Positions 7,571 to 16,045 are shown, numbered from the stretch's first letter. The stretch: 64,000 bases of DNA from Peribacillus glennii (GCF_003429105.1 NZ_QVTD01000026.1:1-64000); one strand, 5' to 3'. The notes: a model not told the origin generated them from the letters alone. Numbers and translations are program-made.

Positions 7571-8968
7571 TCAAAGCAGTTTCATTTTTGTTTGTCCTTC
7601 TGTTTTTAAAGGGTTCATGCTCCTGTTTCCAAATGAGTCCACTGCAAACACTTCGATCGTATAGTTTGTTCCAGGCTGTAATCCTTTGATTGAAAAAACC
7701 AATTGATCCGGAACGGGATTATTGTAGAACTCCGAAAAAGCGTCAATTTCTTTCGCTACTTTCCCTGATTTATTCTTTGCCATAATTTTATAGGAATGAA
7801 CCAACAGGTTATTTTCTGCCTGTGGAACCAAAATATCTATCTCCGTATCGGTAGAATGCAGAACCATCAAGTTAGATCCTTTCGGAAATTGAGGTTTTCT
7901 TTGGTCTCTTGTTTCGGTATATTTGAATGTTCTTTTTTCCGAAGGGCGGTCAATTATCCATGGTTGCCCTACAGGATTTTTTTCACGGAAATCCCGGCGA
8001 TGGATGACTACTTTTTCACCATGCACTTCCACAATCAAGCCCTGGCTGAATGTTTCAGAGCCAGGCGGCATTTCACCTTGGATGTATCCAGCCTCCACCC
8101 ACATATCTTTTAAAGATGCTGTTTCTACTGAAGTAAAATCCTTTTGGTGGATGGCCCTCGGCTCATCCAAAGGATAATGGGTGTGGCCTGAAAAACTGAT
8201 CACTTGGGGATATTTTTTGAACGTGTTGTACAGCAAATCCCTGTTCTCTTGAAATCCCCACTCGCTGCCATACATTGTGTTTTTCATAGGCTGGTGGTGA
8301 AAAACAAAGATTGGCTTCTTGGGATGATCATCGTTTGCCTGTTTCAATTTTTCATCGAGCCAGGCAATCTGTTGTTTCGAGTAATAGCCCTCCGTTAGGC
8401 CATTTTCGGTACCAAGGATAATGAAATGGTATCCCTTGATGATTTTGTGGTAGTAAATCGAATCCATCCCCGTTTTTTGCAAAAAACGTTTCTGGGCATC
8501 AGGTATTGATAGCCCGTTCCAATAATCGTGATTTCCAATTGCAAACAACGAAATCGCCTTCTGCTGCTTTTTCTCCTTAATAAGGGTCATGAAGCGATCG
8601 TATTCCTCCGCTAATCCGTTTTCAGTCAAATCGCCGACTACAACAAAAGCATCCTGTTTAGGAACAAGCTCATTCAATTGATGCAGGGCATTCCCGAATT
8701 TTTGCAGATCGTTCGTACCGTTTTTATGAATATGTACATCACTAATGACCGGAAAAACCAAATCCGGGTTGCCATTTGAAAGGCCGAATTTCTCTGCCAG
8801 TTTTGTCGATGCTGCCTCGACATCAAGTCCGCCTAGCGGATTTGCAAAGGATAAACCAACAGCAAGCCCGGCGATTTTAGTGCTTCCCTGTAAAAAGCTC
8901 CGTCGGTCCATTCCTTTCTTTTCCATGTTTACAGATTCTTCTATATTATGTGCCTGCTTTTCCTTCAT
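7571..8968 (-). CDS. Tat-exported metallophosphoesterase with C-terminal fibronectin-like domain
   Basis: A 465-residue calcineurin-like phosphoesterase. Residues 20-32 carry a twin-arginine signal (MDRRSFLQGSTK) followed by a hydrophobic stretch and an Ala-rich cleavage region near 52. The catalytic domain shows D-x-H (SDVHIHKNG), GDLTENG, GNHDYW, HHQP and SGHTHYPLD, the five metal-binding blocks of the family. The last about 90 residues resemble a fibronectin type III module (GLQPGTNYTIEVFAVDSFGNRS). It should act outside the membrane on a phosphate ester or nucleotide. ATG follows AGGAGG. It lies 2.4 kb from phoD-tatA-tatC, and its signal closely resembles that of PhoD, so it is a likely second client of this Tat pair. 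Confidence 0.85.
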   Translation of the reverse strand: MKEKQAHNIEESVNMEKKGMDRRSFLQGSTKIAGLAVGLSFANPLGGLDVEAASTKLAEKFGLSNGNPDLVFPVISDVHIHKNGTNDLQKFGNALHQLNELVPKQDAFVVVGDLTENGLAEEYDRFMTLIKEKKQQKAISLFAIGNHDYWNGLSIPDAQKRFLQKTGMDSIYYHKIIKGYHFIILGTENGLTEGYYSKQQIAWLDEKLKQANDDHPKKPIFVFHHQPMKNTMYGSEWGFQENRDLLYNTFKKYPQVISFSGHTHYPLDEPRAIHQKDFTSVETASLKDMWVEAGYIQGEMPPGSETFSQGLIVEVHGEKVVIHRRDFREKNPVGQPWIIDRPSEKRTFKYTETRDQRKPQFPKGSNLMVLHSTDTEIDILVPQAENNLLVHSYKIMAKNKSGKVAKEIDAFSEFYNNPVPDQLVFSIKGLQPGTNYTIEVFAVDSFGNRSMNPLKTEGQTKMKLL

Positions 8969-9005
8969 TATCTATAATCCTCCTAAACAATCATTTCGGG
9001 TTCTA

Positions 9006-9047
9006 ATTATAAATCGCTTTTGTTAAAGGACGATTGAGGTTTGTAAA
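9006..9047 (-). promoter_or_regulatory. Promoter of the phosphoesterase with PhoP-like half sites
   Basis: On the minus strand a perfect -10 TATAAT (9006-9011) lies 37 bases before the start codon. Upstream, TTAACA (9021-9026) and TTTACA (9042-9047) resemble PhoP box repeats, 21 bases apart. That spacing is two helical turns, so a middle repeat would be missing or degenerate. Control by phosphate starvation is an inference weaker than for phoD. Confidence 0.35.
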
Positions 9048-9252
9048 GGAAAAATAGAATATTCCTCGCGAATGGGATTCAGTTTATAGGACTTTTTTAA
9101 CTAGAGAAAAGGAAGAATGTCAGTTACTTATTTAATAACCAGGGAAACAGGAGCCAATTGGTGAGTTCCAAGAAAACATTTCATGATCGCGGGTTCCTTT
9201 GACCTATTTTTGTTCATATTTTTTTAAAAGAAACGTAACAAAGATAATTTTT

Positions 9253-10026
9253 TTACAGATGTTTCGGGAGATGATTCACTTCTAATGCAACCCTGATGCC
9301 GGATTCAATTGCCCCCTGTAATTTCATAGAACCTCATGTTTTGATCAAAAAGATAAAGGAGTTCTCGTATATGCTCAGGAAGGAGTGTTCTGGGAATCCT
9401 TCCAACGCCAAAAGTAATTTCATCATATCCAGTGCTCCGGGAGATAAAGACGGCCCAACCGGATTATGCCTCAAAAAATGCTCCACAGAGTCTTTATCTA
9501 ACATGTTCACGGCTGTACGCCAAATCTGGCTTGGATTTTGATTTATAAAATCCAGGATTGGCTTCGTCGCAATTTTAAGCAACTCCACGGGCGTTTTTCC
9601 TTTTTCCCAATCATTGAGCGGAAATCTAAATATATCGGGATTTTTCAAAAAAGGTTTTAATCGAGTTTTGATTCCGTCTATATACACTAAATCATATGGT
9701 GTACTGTTAATGAATTCGTTAAACGGCAAATTGAAATTTCTAATGTATTCAAACGTTAATTCATGACCAGATCCTCATTGCTCCCGCTTCCAAATACTCC
9801 CCGTGATAAAAAGGCGATCTAAGTGTAAGGACTCTACCGCCCACCCTGTCGCTGCCTTCCAAAATCGTGACATGAAATGTCCTGCTTTTTTCAATAAAGA
9901 ACCCGCAACCAACCCGGACATCCCTGCACCTGCAATGATGATTTTTTTTGGTGATTGGGTTTTTGGATTCCCCTCCCGGATTGCTGAAATCATTTGATCA
10001 TGGGGTAAGGGTTCAACTTTGTACAT
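9253..10026 (-). pseudogene. Flavin amine oxidase pseudogene
   Basis: A broken flavin monoamine oxidase, normally about 480 residues. The start (ATG behind GGAGG) reads into a dinucleotide-binding motif, KKIIIAGAGMSGLVAG. The frame is then lost near residue 55. Middle pieces continue in another frame (FNEFINSTPYDLVYIDGIKT through EHSFLSIYENSF). The tail jumps from FYEITGGN straight to QGAIESGIRVALEVNHLP and stop. The substrate domain is largely deleted. The fusion point falls in the shared bases CAGGGGGCAAT, which suggests a deletion between short direct repeats. At least two frameshifts plus the deletion make it inactive. Confidence 0.75.
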
Positions 10027-10374
10027 GACCATCCTCCTTCAAAACAACTATTTATATGATGGTATTAAAAAGGAAATTTTGTATGTTTATGTTTAAAGGT
10101 CAAAGCCTTGTTAGAAGTATGTTTAAAATGATTAAAACCAAGGAATTCCTTTCAAGCTAATCTGTCCAGATCTATAGCTAATTTGTGCAAAATCCATGGG
10201 AATATGGTCAAAACACTTTTAATTTTATCCAAAATCACTGGGATTTATCCAAACCTCCAGCCAGCTAGTTTCATAACCCCATCGGCATTGCATCTGTCTG
10301 TTATTGAAGGATTCTTCCCACCGACTATCGAATAAGGTATGGAAGAAAAGATGTTGTTTAGGAGGGTGTGCTCG
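10027..10374. other. Intergenic interval with degenerate 21-base units
   Basis: No gene is supported here. Bases 10170-10250 contain loosely repeated units of 20-22 bases around GGGATTTATCCAAA and AATTTTATCCAAAA. Similar units occur at 53440-53640 and 56505-56575. Confidence 0.3.
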
Positions 10375-11262
10375 ATGGAAAAAGTGCTAGTTTTTGGCGG
10401 GACCCGATTTTTCGGAAACAAATTGGTCGAACGCCTCATAAACAGCGGATGTGATGTAACGATTGCCACAAGGGGGAAAACGCAGGATTCCTTTGGCGGC
10501 AAAGTGAAGCGGGTTCAGTTGGACCGCAGTGTGGATGATTCACGTTGGGATGAAATAAGCTCAGTGCAGTGGGATGCTGTGTATGATAATATTTGCTATA
10601 ACCAAAACGATGCAGAGATTGCCGTGACCAGATTGGGGAAAAATGTCGTAAAGTTTATTTTTACCTCTACGCTTTCTGTCTACGGCATTTCGGAGACAGC
10701 CCAAGTGGAAGACGATTTCTCTCCAATGCATTATACTCTTCCAGAAAAGGACAAAGAGCTTGATTACGGGGAAGGGAAAAGAGCGGCTGAAGCGTACTTC
10801 TTCCAAAAAAGCGGCTGGGATGTTTCGGCCGTGCGCTTTCCAATCGTGCTTGGGTTGGACGATTATACGAAACGTCTGCATTTTCATATTGAAAAAGTCT
10901 CAAAGGAACAAGATATTGGTTTTCCTAACATCGAAGCAAGCATGGGGTTTGTCTCTTCAGATGAGGCCGCTGACGCCCTGTTCTTTTTGAAAGACCAACC
11001 GGGTTTAGGCCCCATCAATATTTGTTCAGAGGGCCATCTAACTCTTAAGCAATTGATGAACCACATTGAGAACGCCACTAACAAAACGGCCAAAATAACT
11101 TCGGATGTAACTGAAGAGAATCACTCTCCGTTTGGAGTATCAGGATCCTGGTATATGGATCCTTCGAAGGCAAAAGCAGCCGGCTTTCATTTGCGTAAAC
11201 TGGAATCGTGGCTTTTTCCGTTAATAGATCAATTGGCTGGCCAATATTCCAAGGCTCACTAA
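10375..11262 (+). CDS. NAD-dependent epimerase/dehydratase (atypical extended SDR)
   Basis: A 295-residue Rossmann-fold protein. It opens with KVLVFGGTRFFGNKLVERL, an NAD(P)-binding G-G-T-R-F-x-G motif typical of the atypical extended SDR group that includes plant CSP41 and related bacterial proteins. A FTSTLSVYG segment gives the catalytic Ser/Thr region. The expected Y-x-x-x-K appears as YGEGKRAAE near residue 127. The enzyme probably acts on a nucleotide sugar or is RNA-associated as in CSP41; neither is shown. The ATG at 10375 follows AGGAGGG at 8 bases. It is a single gene, ended by a 15-base hairpin. Confidence 0.8.
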   Translation: MEKVLVFGGTRFFGNKLVERLINSGCDVTIATRGKTQDSFGGKVKRVQLDRSVDDSRWDEISSVQWDAVYDNICYNQNDAEIAVTRLGKNVVKFIFTSTLSVYGISETAQVEDDFSPMHYTLPEKDKELDYGEGKRAAEAYFFQKSGWDVSAVRFPIVLGLDDYTKRLHFHIEKVSKEQDIGFPNIEASMGFVSSDEAADALFFLKDQPGLGPINICSEGHLTLKQLMNHIENATNKTAKITSDVTEENHSPFGVSGSWYMDPSKAKAAGFHLRKLESWLFPLIDQLAGQYSKAH

Positions 11263-11264
11263 TA

Positions 11265-11302
11265 AAGCTATGGGAGCCCTTTTGGACGGGCTCCCATAGC
11301 TT
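11265..11302. terminator. Perfect 15-bp hairpin between convergent genes
   Basis: AAGCTATGGGAGCCC pairs with GGGCTCCCATAGCTT over an 8-base loop, starting two bases after the epimerase stop codon. No T-run follows on the plus strand. The position between epimerase (plus) and tatC (minus) suits a bidirectional end. Confidence 0.65.
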
Positions 11303-11347
11303 GAAGACCGAGTCTGAATCCCATTGGAAGCACTTTCATATCCGATA

Positions 11348-12082
11348 CTAAGCCACAGGCAAAGCCCCCTCCTCCCTAATGAGCCGTTTCCGATAAACAA
11401 TAGTAGATAGTTGTACACTAACCTCATATAGGACAAGCAGCGGCACAATTACCAGAATATCAGAAATCAAATCCGGGGGCGTTATCAGGATGGAGACGAC
11501 CACCAAGGCAAAATAGGAAACCTTCCGTGCCTTAGCCAGCCGCGCTGGGATCAGGATTCCCAACCGTGTTAAAAACATAACCACGAGCGGCATTTCGAAT
11601 AAAAAACCAAACGGCAATATGAGATTGATCATGAACCTGAAATATTTTTCCGCTGTAAACATTGTTTCGAATTGCCCGGCGGAAAGGGAAGTAAGGAAGC
11701 CTAACACGATTGGAAAAAGCACGAAATATCCAAACGAGATTCCTGCGATAAATAATAAAAACAATCCCGGGATAAAGCGGAATGTTACCTTTCTTTCTTC
11801 CGGTTTCAATGCGGGTGCCACAAACCGCCATACCTGGTATGCTGCGAGAGGTATCGTCGCGGCGATGGCACAAACAGCAGCAAGGATCATATACACCCAC
11901 AAAATTTCACTGGGCCCAAGAACCGCCAATTTGCCATCGAGATCCTTAACGAGCAATCTGTAAATATCCTCCACAAATATAAAACTTACAATAAAAAACG
12001 CAACAAAGCCGGCCAGTGTTTTAATGATTCTGTTCCGGAGTTCCTCCAAATGCCCTACAACGTGTAATTCCTTGCCTTCCAT
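11348..12082 (-). CDS. tatC: Sec-independent translocase subunit TatC
   Basis: A 244-residue integral membrane TatC with six predicted helices, the receptor for twin-arginine signals. The conserved cytoplasmic N-terminus reads VVGHLEELRNRI, with the key Glu in HLEELR. The first periplasmic loop and FRFIPGLFLLFIAGISFGYFVLFP in helix 3 also match. The ATG follows AAAGGAGG at 7 bases. It is the last gene of phoD-tatA-tatC, an order identical to B. subtilis phoD-tatAd-tatCd, where TatAd/TatCd export PhoD. The gap to tatA is unusually long (267 bases). Confidence 0.93.
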   Translation of the reverse strand: MEGKELHVVGHLEELRNRIIKTLAGFVAFFIVSFIFVEDIYRLLVKDLDGKLAVLGPSEILWVYMILAAVCAIAATIPLAAYQVWRFVAPALKPEERKVTFRFIPGLFLLFIAGISFGYFVLFPIVLGFLTSLSAGQFETMFTAEKYFRFMINLILPFGFLFEMPLVVMFLTRLGILIPARLAKARKVSYFALVVVSILITPPDLISDILVIVPLLVLYEVSVQLSTIVYRKRLIREEGALPVA

Positions 12083-12349
12083 TATCGTTCCTCCTTTTGT
12101 ATAAAAGGTCATAATCAATAGCAACTGGTTTTTGGACCAAAAAAATCTTTGTTCGGGTTCCTATTTTAATGATCAGGCATATCTTGCATCCCGGCCAAAA
12201 ACCCGATTATCGAGAATGAAGAAAATTTCGAGCATAAAATCCTTTAAATCGCTCCCAATAAATTTAAATGGCGGCCACATCGCCAACTCAGCGTTACAAA
12301 AAGAAGCAGACGAGTTTCCCCGTCCACTCTATCTTGTCAAAACACTAAT
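12083..12349 (-). other. Long tatA-tatC spacer with a doubtful 35-codon ORF
   Basis: In B. subtilis the tat genes are closely spaced, but here 267 bases separate them. A minus-strand ATG frame at 12173-12280 would encode 35 residues beginning MWPPFKFIGSDLKDF. It lacks a clear ribosome site and family. No terminator hairpin is evident. The stretch may be a gene relic or a 5' region for tatC. Confidence 0.25.
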
Positions 12350-12562
12350 TTATCCCTCTTTTTTTACAGCTGCCAACGCAGGCTTTTTCTCTTTTTCTTC
12401 TTCATGATCTGAATCGGATACTAAGCCTTTTGTAGCGCCTTTAAATTCTGATAACGTGCGACCGAAAGCCCGTCCGATTTCCGGAAGCTTCGACGGACCG
12501 AAAATGATCAGAGCAATCACCAGCATAAGAATCAGCCCTGGAATCCCAATGTTAGAAAGCAC
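12350..12562 (-). CDS. tatA: Twin-arginine translocase pore subunit TatA (TatAd type)
   Basis: A 70-residue TatA, the same length as B. subtilis TatAd. It has a short N-terminus, one membrane helix ([20 protein letters not shown]), the hinge FGPSKLP, then an amphipathic helix [18 protein letters not shown] and a charged tail. TatA forms the translocation pore with TatC. The start is GTG, with AGGAG nine bases upstream. It sits 49 bases after phoD and before tatC, so PhoD and its exporter are made together. Confidence 0.93.
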   Translation of the reverse strand: MLSNIGIPGLILMLVIALIIFGPSKLPEIGRAFGRTLSEFKGATKGLVSDSDHEEEKEKKPALAAVKKEG

Positions 12563-12611
12563 GTAAGCCAGCTCCTATCTTTTTTAATAAATTTATCATT
12601 CTTACACATCA

Positions 12612-14360
12612 TTAATTAGTGACTTTTTCCCGCTTTTTCTGCTTCTGTTTTTCATGGGCGCGATTATGGGCGCGGGTACGGTCTTCTTCCACTTCATTTG
12701 TTTTTTGCACACCTTCCGGAACGCTGGCGGCAGAAACCTTCCGAAGCCCTGCTTGGTCCTTATCATAAACAAAGGATGCTCTTGTAGAAATATCCGCCCC
12801 CTGTTCTGTCACAAATGGAACCACACGGTAATCAGCACGCCATTGTTCCGGTGTTACACTGCAGCGTACATAGCCGCGGTAATCATTAAAGAATTTAATA
12901 TGCGGGTTCTGGGTTAAAATCTTGTCTGTATCTGCACGCTTGTCTCCGCCATTACCACCTGACGTGATGGATGTGCCGACAAACTCCACACCGAATGTTT
13001 TTGAATCTGGATCGTTGAAATCAAACTTTAAGTTCGAAGCCCAGCTAGCATGGACATCTCCGGTCAATACGACCAGATTATCAATGCCCTTGGTTTTTAC
13101 TGTCTCAATAAATCGTTCACGTGCGGCTGGATAGCCATCCCAGGAGTCCATGCTATATTTAGGGGCAGTAGGAGTTCCATAATTCCTCTGGGAATAGAAA
13201 ATTTGCTGTGGCAGCACATTCCATATTGTATTGGAATTTGAAAGGTTTTCACTCACCCACTGCTCTTGTTCCGGTCCAAGCAGGGTCCGTTTCGGATCAA
13301 GGGACTCAGGCGTTTGAGCTGAACTTATGTCCCCGTTTGCCTGGTCATCCCGGTATTGGCGGGAATCAAGGACAAAGAAAGAGGCAAGGTTCCCATATGT
13401 GAAATTCCGGTATAAACGCATATCCGCGCCCTTCGGCAACGATGACTTCCGGAGCGGCATGTGTTCATAATAAGCCTGATAAGCAGCTGCCCGGCGTTTT
13501 ACGAATGCTTCAACGGACTGGCCCTTCTCAGGAGTCATATTCGCGTAGTTATTTTCTACTTCATGGTCATCCCATGTCACGACCCATGGGAACGCAGCAT
13601 GTGCCGCCTTAAGATTTACATCGGATTTGTAGAGGCCATACCTATTGCGGTAGTCTTCAAGTGTGATGATTTCCGGGCTGTTGTGAACGCGGACATTGCC
13701 GGTCGATACAATATATTCATTTGGGCCATGTTCATATATGTAATCGCCAAGGTGGAAGACAAGATCAAGGTCTTCTTTTGCCATATGTTTGTATGCTGTG
13801 TAATATCCATGTTCATATTGCTGGCAGGAAGCAAAAGCAAATTTCAGACTAGAAACACTTGAACCTGGCAATGGGAGTGTTTTCGTTCTTCCCGTCTGGC
13901 TCACTTCCCCGCCGCATTTAAAACGGTAAAAATAAACGCGGCTCGGTTTTAATCCTGTTACTTCGACATGGACACTATGTCCCAGTTCAGGCCTAGCAAG
14001 CTCTTTACCCCGCTGTACGATTTTGCGGAAATTCTCATCCTTTGCGATTTCCCATCTAACCGGAACAGCTTCAGCAGGCATACCGCCTCCATTTAACGGG
14101 TCCGGTGCAAGCCTTGTCCATAAAACAACACTATCTGAAAACGGGTCACCGGAAGCAACACCAAGTGTAAACGGATAATCACTGAATTTCGGGGCTGCAT
14201 TTGCGTCAATACTTCCCACTGTTTGAGCAATCGCAAGTCCCAGCGATAGGCCGGCAAGTTTACTCGCTCCCTGGATAAAGTTCCTGCGGTCCATATTTCT
14301 GCCTAAGCTTTCCTCGCTCCATTTCTTGATCATCTCATCCATAGATCGCTCGTTATTCAT
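12612..14360 (-). CDS. phoD: Alkaline phosphatase/phosphodiesterase PhoD
   Basis: A 582-residue PhoD, almost the same length as the B. subtilis enzyme and clearly alike throughout. The twin-arginine signal is MDRRNFIQGASK near residues 23-34, with cleavage expected after the ANA near 55. The catalytic core has FASCQQYEHGYYTAY, HLGDYIYE, WDDHEVENNYA, TGDVHASW and SGGNGGDKR, the metal-binding blocks of the PhoD family (Fe/Ca cofactor). It cleaves phosphodiesters, including teichoic acid, outside the cell. ATG follows GGAGGG. PhoP-like repeats upstream point to induction on phosphate starvation. It heads the phoD-tatA-tatC operon. Confidence 0.96.
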   Translation of the reverse strand: MNNERSMDEMIKKWSEESLGRNMDRRNFIQGASKLAGLSLGLAIAQTVGSIDANAAPKFSDYPFTLGVASGDPFSDSVVLWTRLAPDPLNGGGMPAEAVPVRWEIAKDENFRKIVQRGKELARPELGHSVHVEVTGLKPSRVYFYRFKCGGEVSQTGRTKTLPLPGSSVSSLKFAFASCQQYEHGYYTAYKHMAKEDLDLVFHLGDYIYEHGPNEYIVSTGNVRVHNSPEIITLEDYRNRYGLYKSDVNLKAAHAAFPWVVTWDDHEVENNYANMTPEKGQSVEAFVKRRAAAYQAYYEHMPLRKSSLPKGADMRLYRNFTYGNLASFFVLDSRQYRDDQANGDISSAQTPESLDPKRTLLGPEQEQWVSENLSNSNTIWNVLPQQIFYSQRNYGTPTAPKYSMDSWDGYPAARERFIETVKTKGIDNLVVLTGDVHASWASNLKFDFNDPDSKTFGVEFVGTSITSGGNGGDKRADTDKILTQNPHIKFFNDYRGYVRCSVTPEQWRADYRVVPFVTEQGADISTRASFVYDKDQAGLRKVSAASVPEGVQKTNEVEEDRTRAHNRAHEKQKQKKREKVTN

Positions 14361-14398
14361 TGATTTTTCCCTCCTGAATAAATCTTTGAATCGGCTTT

Positions 14399-14440
14399 AG
14401 TATAAATGGGCTTTTTAAAAGTAGTGTTAAGAAGTGTAAA
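14399..14440 (-). promoter_or_regulatory. phoD promoter with three PhoP-box repeats
   Basis: On the minus strand TTTACA, TTAACA and TTTTAA follow each other with 4-base spacers (14435-14440, 14425-14430, 14415-14420). The -10 TATACT (14399-14404) comes 10 bases later. PhoP binds TT(A/C/T)A(A/C/T)A repeats separated by about 5 bases, and B. subtilis phoD is a known PhoP target. The match is direct; binding is inferred. Confidence 0.65.
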
Positions 14441-14500
14441 GCGGCTTATTTGGCGATAGGCATTTCAATGCAGGACCAGAGGTTCTAAAAAATGAAGAAA

Positions 14501-14698
14501 TTACTTTTTTTGCAATTCTGCTTGTTTTTTCCTATCAATTTCCTCATATTCCGACAGACCTTTTTCCTTCTTTTTCTTCACGATTCCTTTAATATAATCG
14601 AACAATTTTCTTGAAGCAGAGATGTTTCTTTGAAAAACGAAATTAATGCCATGGCTTAAAAGACCTGCAATGAATGGCTGATAGCTAAATAGGTTACC
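14501..14698 (-). pseudogene. C-terminal relic of an unidentified basic protein
   Basis: A minus-strand frame of 65 codons without start codon ends at 14501. It reads well as protein: SYQPFIAGLLSHGINFVF, then SRKLFDYIKGIVKKKK and a Lys/Glu-rich tail (EYEEIDRKKQAELQKK). The upstream stop and missing start suggest only the last part of a gene survives, between phoD and the spore-protein gene. The family was not recognised. A functional short protein using a rare start cannot be excluded. Confidence 0.35.
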
Positions 14699-14750
14699 TT
14701 AAAAAAGGGCAGCCATATTGCCCAAATTACTTCGTCGGGAGTGATGTATC

Positions 14751-14945
14751 ATGGCCAGAAACAAACTGTTGGTTCCAGGGGCTGGAAATGCGCTTGATCA
14801 GATGAAGCAAGAAATCGCCAATGAGTTTGGAGTTCAACTTGGTGCAGAAACAACCGCGCGAGCAAACGGTTCTGTCGGGGGAGAAATGACAAAGCGCATG
14901 ATTGCTTTGGCAGAACAGCAGCTTAGAAATCAACAAGGCTTGTAA
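14751..14945 (+). CDS. Alpha/beta-type small acid-soluble spore protein
   Basis: A 64-residue SASP, normal length. It has the germination-protease site EIANEFGV near residues 22-29 and the second DNA-binding block [19 protein letters not shown]. Such proteins coat spore DNA, force A-form and protect against UV, and are degraded on germination. ATG follows GGGAGTG. Expression should be sigma-G dependent; no clean sigma-G promoter was identified by eye. It is a single gene with a strong terminator. It proves the host is a spore former. Confidence 0.95.
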   Translation: MARNKLLVPGAGNALDQMKQEIANEFGVQLGAETTARANGSVGGEMTKRMIALAEQQLRNQQGL

Positions 14946-14961
14946 TGTTATTTCTAAGTAA

Positions 14962-14995
14962 AAGAGACCCTTTTGGGGTCTCTTGTTTGTTTTTT
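14962..14995 (+). terminator. Intrinsic terminator of the SASP gene
   Basis: AAGAGACCC pairs with GGGTCTCTT around a 5-base loop and is followed by GTTTGTTTTTT. It begins 17 bases after the stop codon. Confidence 0.85.
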
Positions 14996-15070
14996 AATGC
15001 TTTGTCTTTCTATTTACAATTAATTGCATGACTATCTGGCCAGGCATCACATAACAAAGCGAAATCCCCT

Positions 15071-15922
15071 TTATTGCAAATTAAATACATCATTAATCTG
15101 GGTTTGCAGTCTCTTGAGCTTATTTTCCTTTTTTAAGTTGGCAAGCATGCCTTCAATTACAGGTATCCTTGGTTCTTCTTTCTTTATTTCCTCTTCCAGT
15201 ACCTCTATTGTTATCAATAGATCTTTTGATTTGGAATATTTCTCCTTAGCTTCTTGTATCGCAGCCAGTAAATCCCCTTTATCTATTGTTACTTTATGAA
15301 AAGGCAGTTCCATATCCATCACAATATCCTCAGTCAAAAGTGGGCTGCTTTCCGAATTTATAAATCCTTCTGCAAGCTGGTCCGTCTGTTGTAAAATGTA
15401 TTTTCCCAAGTCAAACAGATCCATTTCAATCTTATCAAAAATAAGCAGTTCCAAATATGGATGCATCATTCCCTGGACAAGCATAGTGAGGTCCCAAACA
15501 TAAGGTTCAATCTGAGCCCCATAAACAGCACTCAAACTTTGTTTATGAGATTGAGTAATTACGTTTCTCATCTTGTTAAGCATTTGGCCTATTGATTCAT
15601 TAAAAACCCTTTCCCTGGCCTGCATAATCAGGAATTCCTTTTGGCCCAGAATAAATCTGTATTGGGTTTCAATTTGCTTGATGAAAAGTTGCCTTGGCGG
15701 TAGATCTTGTCCCTTCAAATCTTCGAATTCAGTTATGAACCCGTCATAGTAGTATTGGAAAATGGCAAGCAGCAATGCTTGCTTCGATTTATAATAAAGA
15801 TAAAAGGCCCCCTTTGAAATGCCCGCTTCATTTACAATCTCCTGAACAGATGTTGCGTCATATCCTTTTTTTCCGAAAAGTTTGATCGCTGCTTCCATAA
15901 TCACTTTTTCTTTTTCTTTCAA
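15071..15922 (-). CDS. yerO: TetR/AcrR family repressor (YerO-like)
   Basis: About 283 residues. The N-terminal TetR DNA-binding domain spans residues 5-50 (IMEAAIKLFGKKGYDATSVQEIV, then ISKGAFYLYYKSK). A long ligand domain with an extended acidic, coiled-coil-like tail (after residue 200) makes it larger than most TetR proteins. That length and its place divergent to an RND pump match B. subtilis yerO-yerP(swrC). The start is uncertain because TTG, GTG and GTG codons precede. The TTG at 15922 has GGTGG at best spacing; starts up to 15937 are possible. Two TetR-type palindromes lie in the shared intergenic region, so it likely represses swrC. Confidence 0.82.
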   Translation of the reverse strand: MKEKEKVIMEAAIKLFGKKGYDATSVQEIVNEAGISKGAFYLYYKSKQALLLAIFQYYYDGFITEFEDLKGQDLPPRQLFIKQIETQYRFILGQKEFLIMQARERVFNESIGQMLNKMRNVITQSHKQSLSAVYGAQIEPYVWDLTMLVQGMMHPYLELLIFDKIEMDLFDLGKYILQQTDQLAEGFINSESSPLLTEDIVMDMELPFHKVTIDKGDLLAAIQEAKEKYSKSKDLLITIEVLEEEIKKEEPRIPVIEGMLANLKKENKLKRLQTQINDVFNLQ

Positions 15923-15991
15923 AAAGTTCACCACCAAAATAAATTGCTTACTGCGTAAATCTTAATCAATTCTATATGTAATGATTTATTA

Positions 15992-16045
15992 TTGACTTTG
16001 ACTAACCGGTCAGATATATTATTAACTATTGTGACCGATTGGTCA
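15992..16045 (+). promoter_or_regulatory. swrC promoter with two TetR-type operators
   Basis: TTGACT (15992-15997) and TATATT (16015-16020) are spaced by 17 bases. A palindrome, TGACTAACCGGTCA (15999-16012), fills the spacer. A second, TGACCGATTGGTCA (16032-16045), lies just after the expected start site. Both share TGAC...GTCA arms and are centred 33 bases apart, three helical turns. Binding there would block RNA polymerase. Confidence 0.75.

Noticed and set aside
9334..9729. A separate 131-residue gene
   Set aside because: It aligns as the middle part of the broken amine oxidase, in frame-shifted continuation with the upstream FAD-binding piece.
12132..12407. Plus-strand 91-codon frame across tatA and its spacer
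   Set aside because: It overlaps tatA antisense, has no ribosome site and no recognisable protein pattern.
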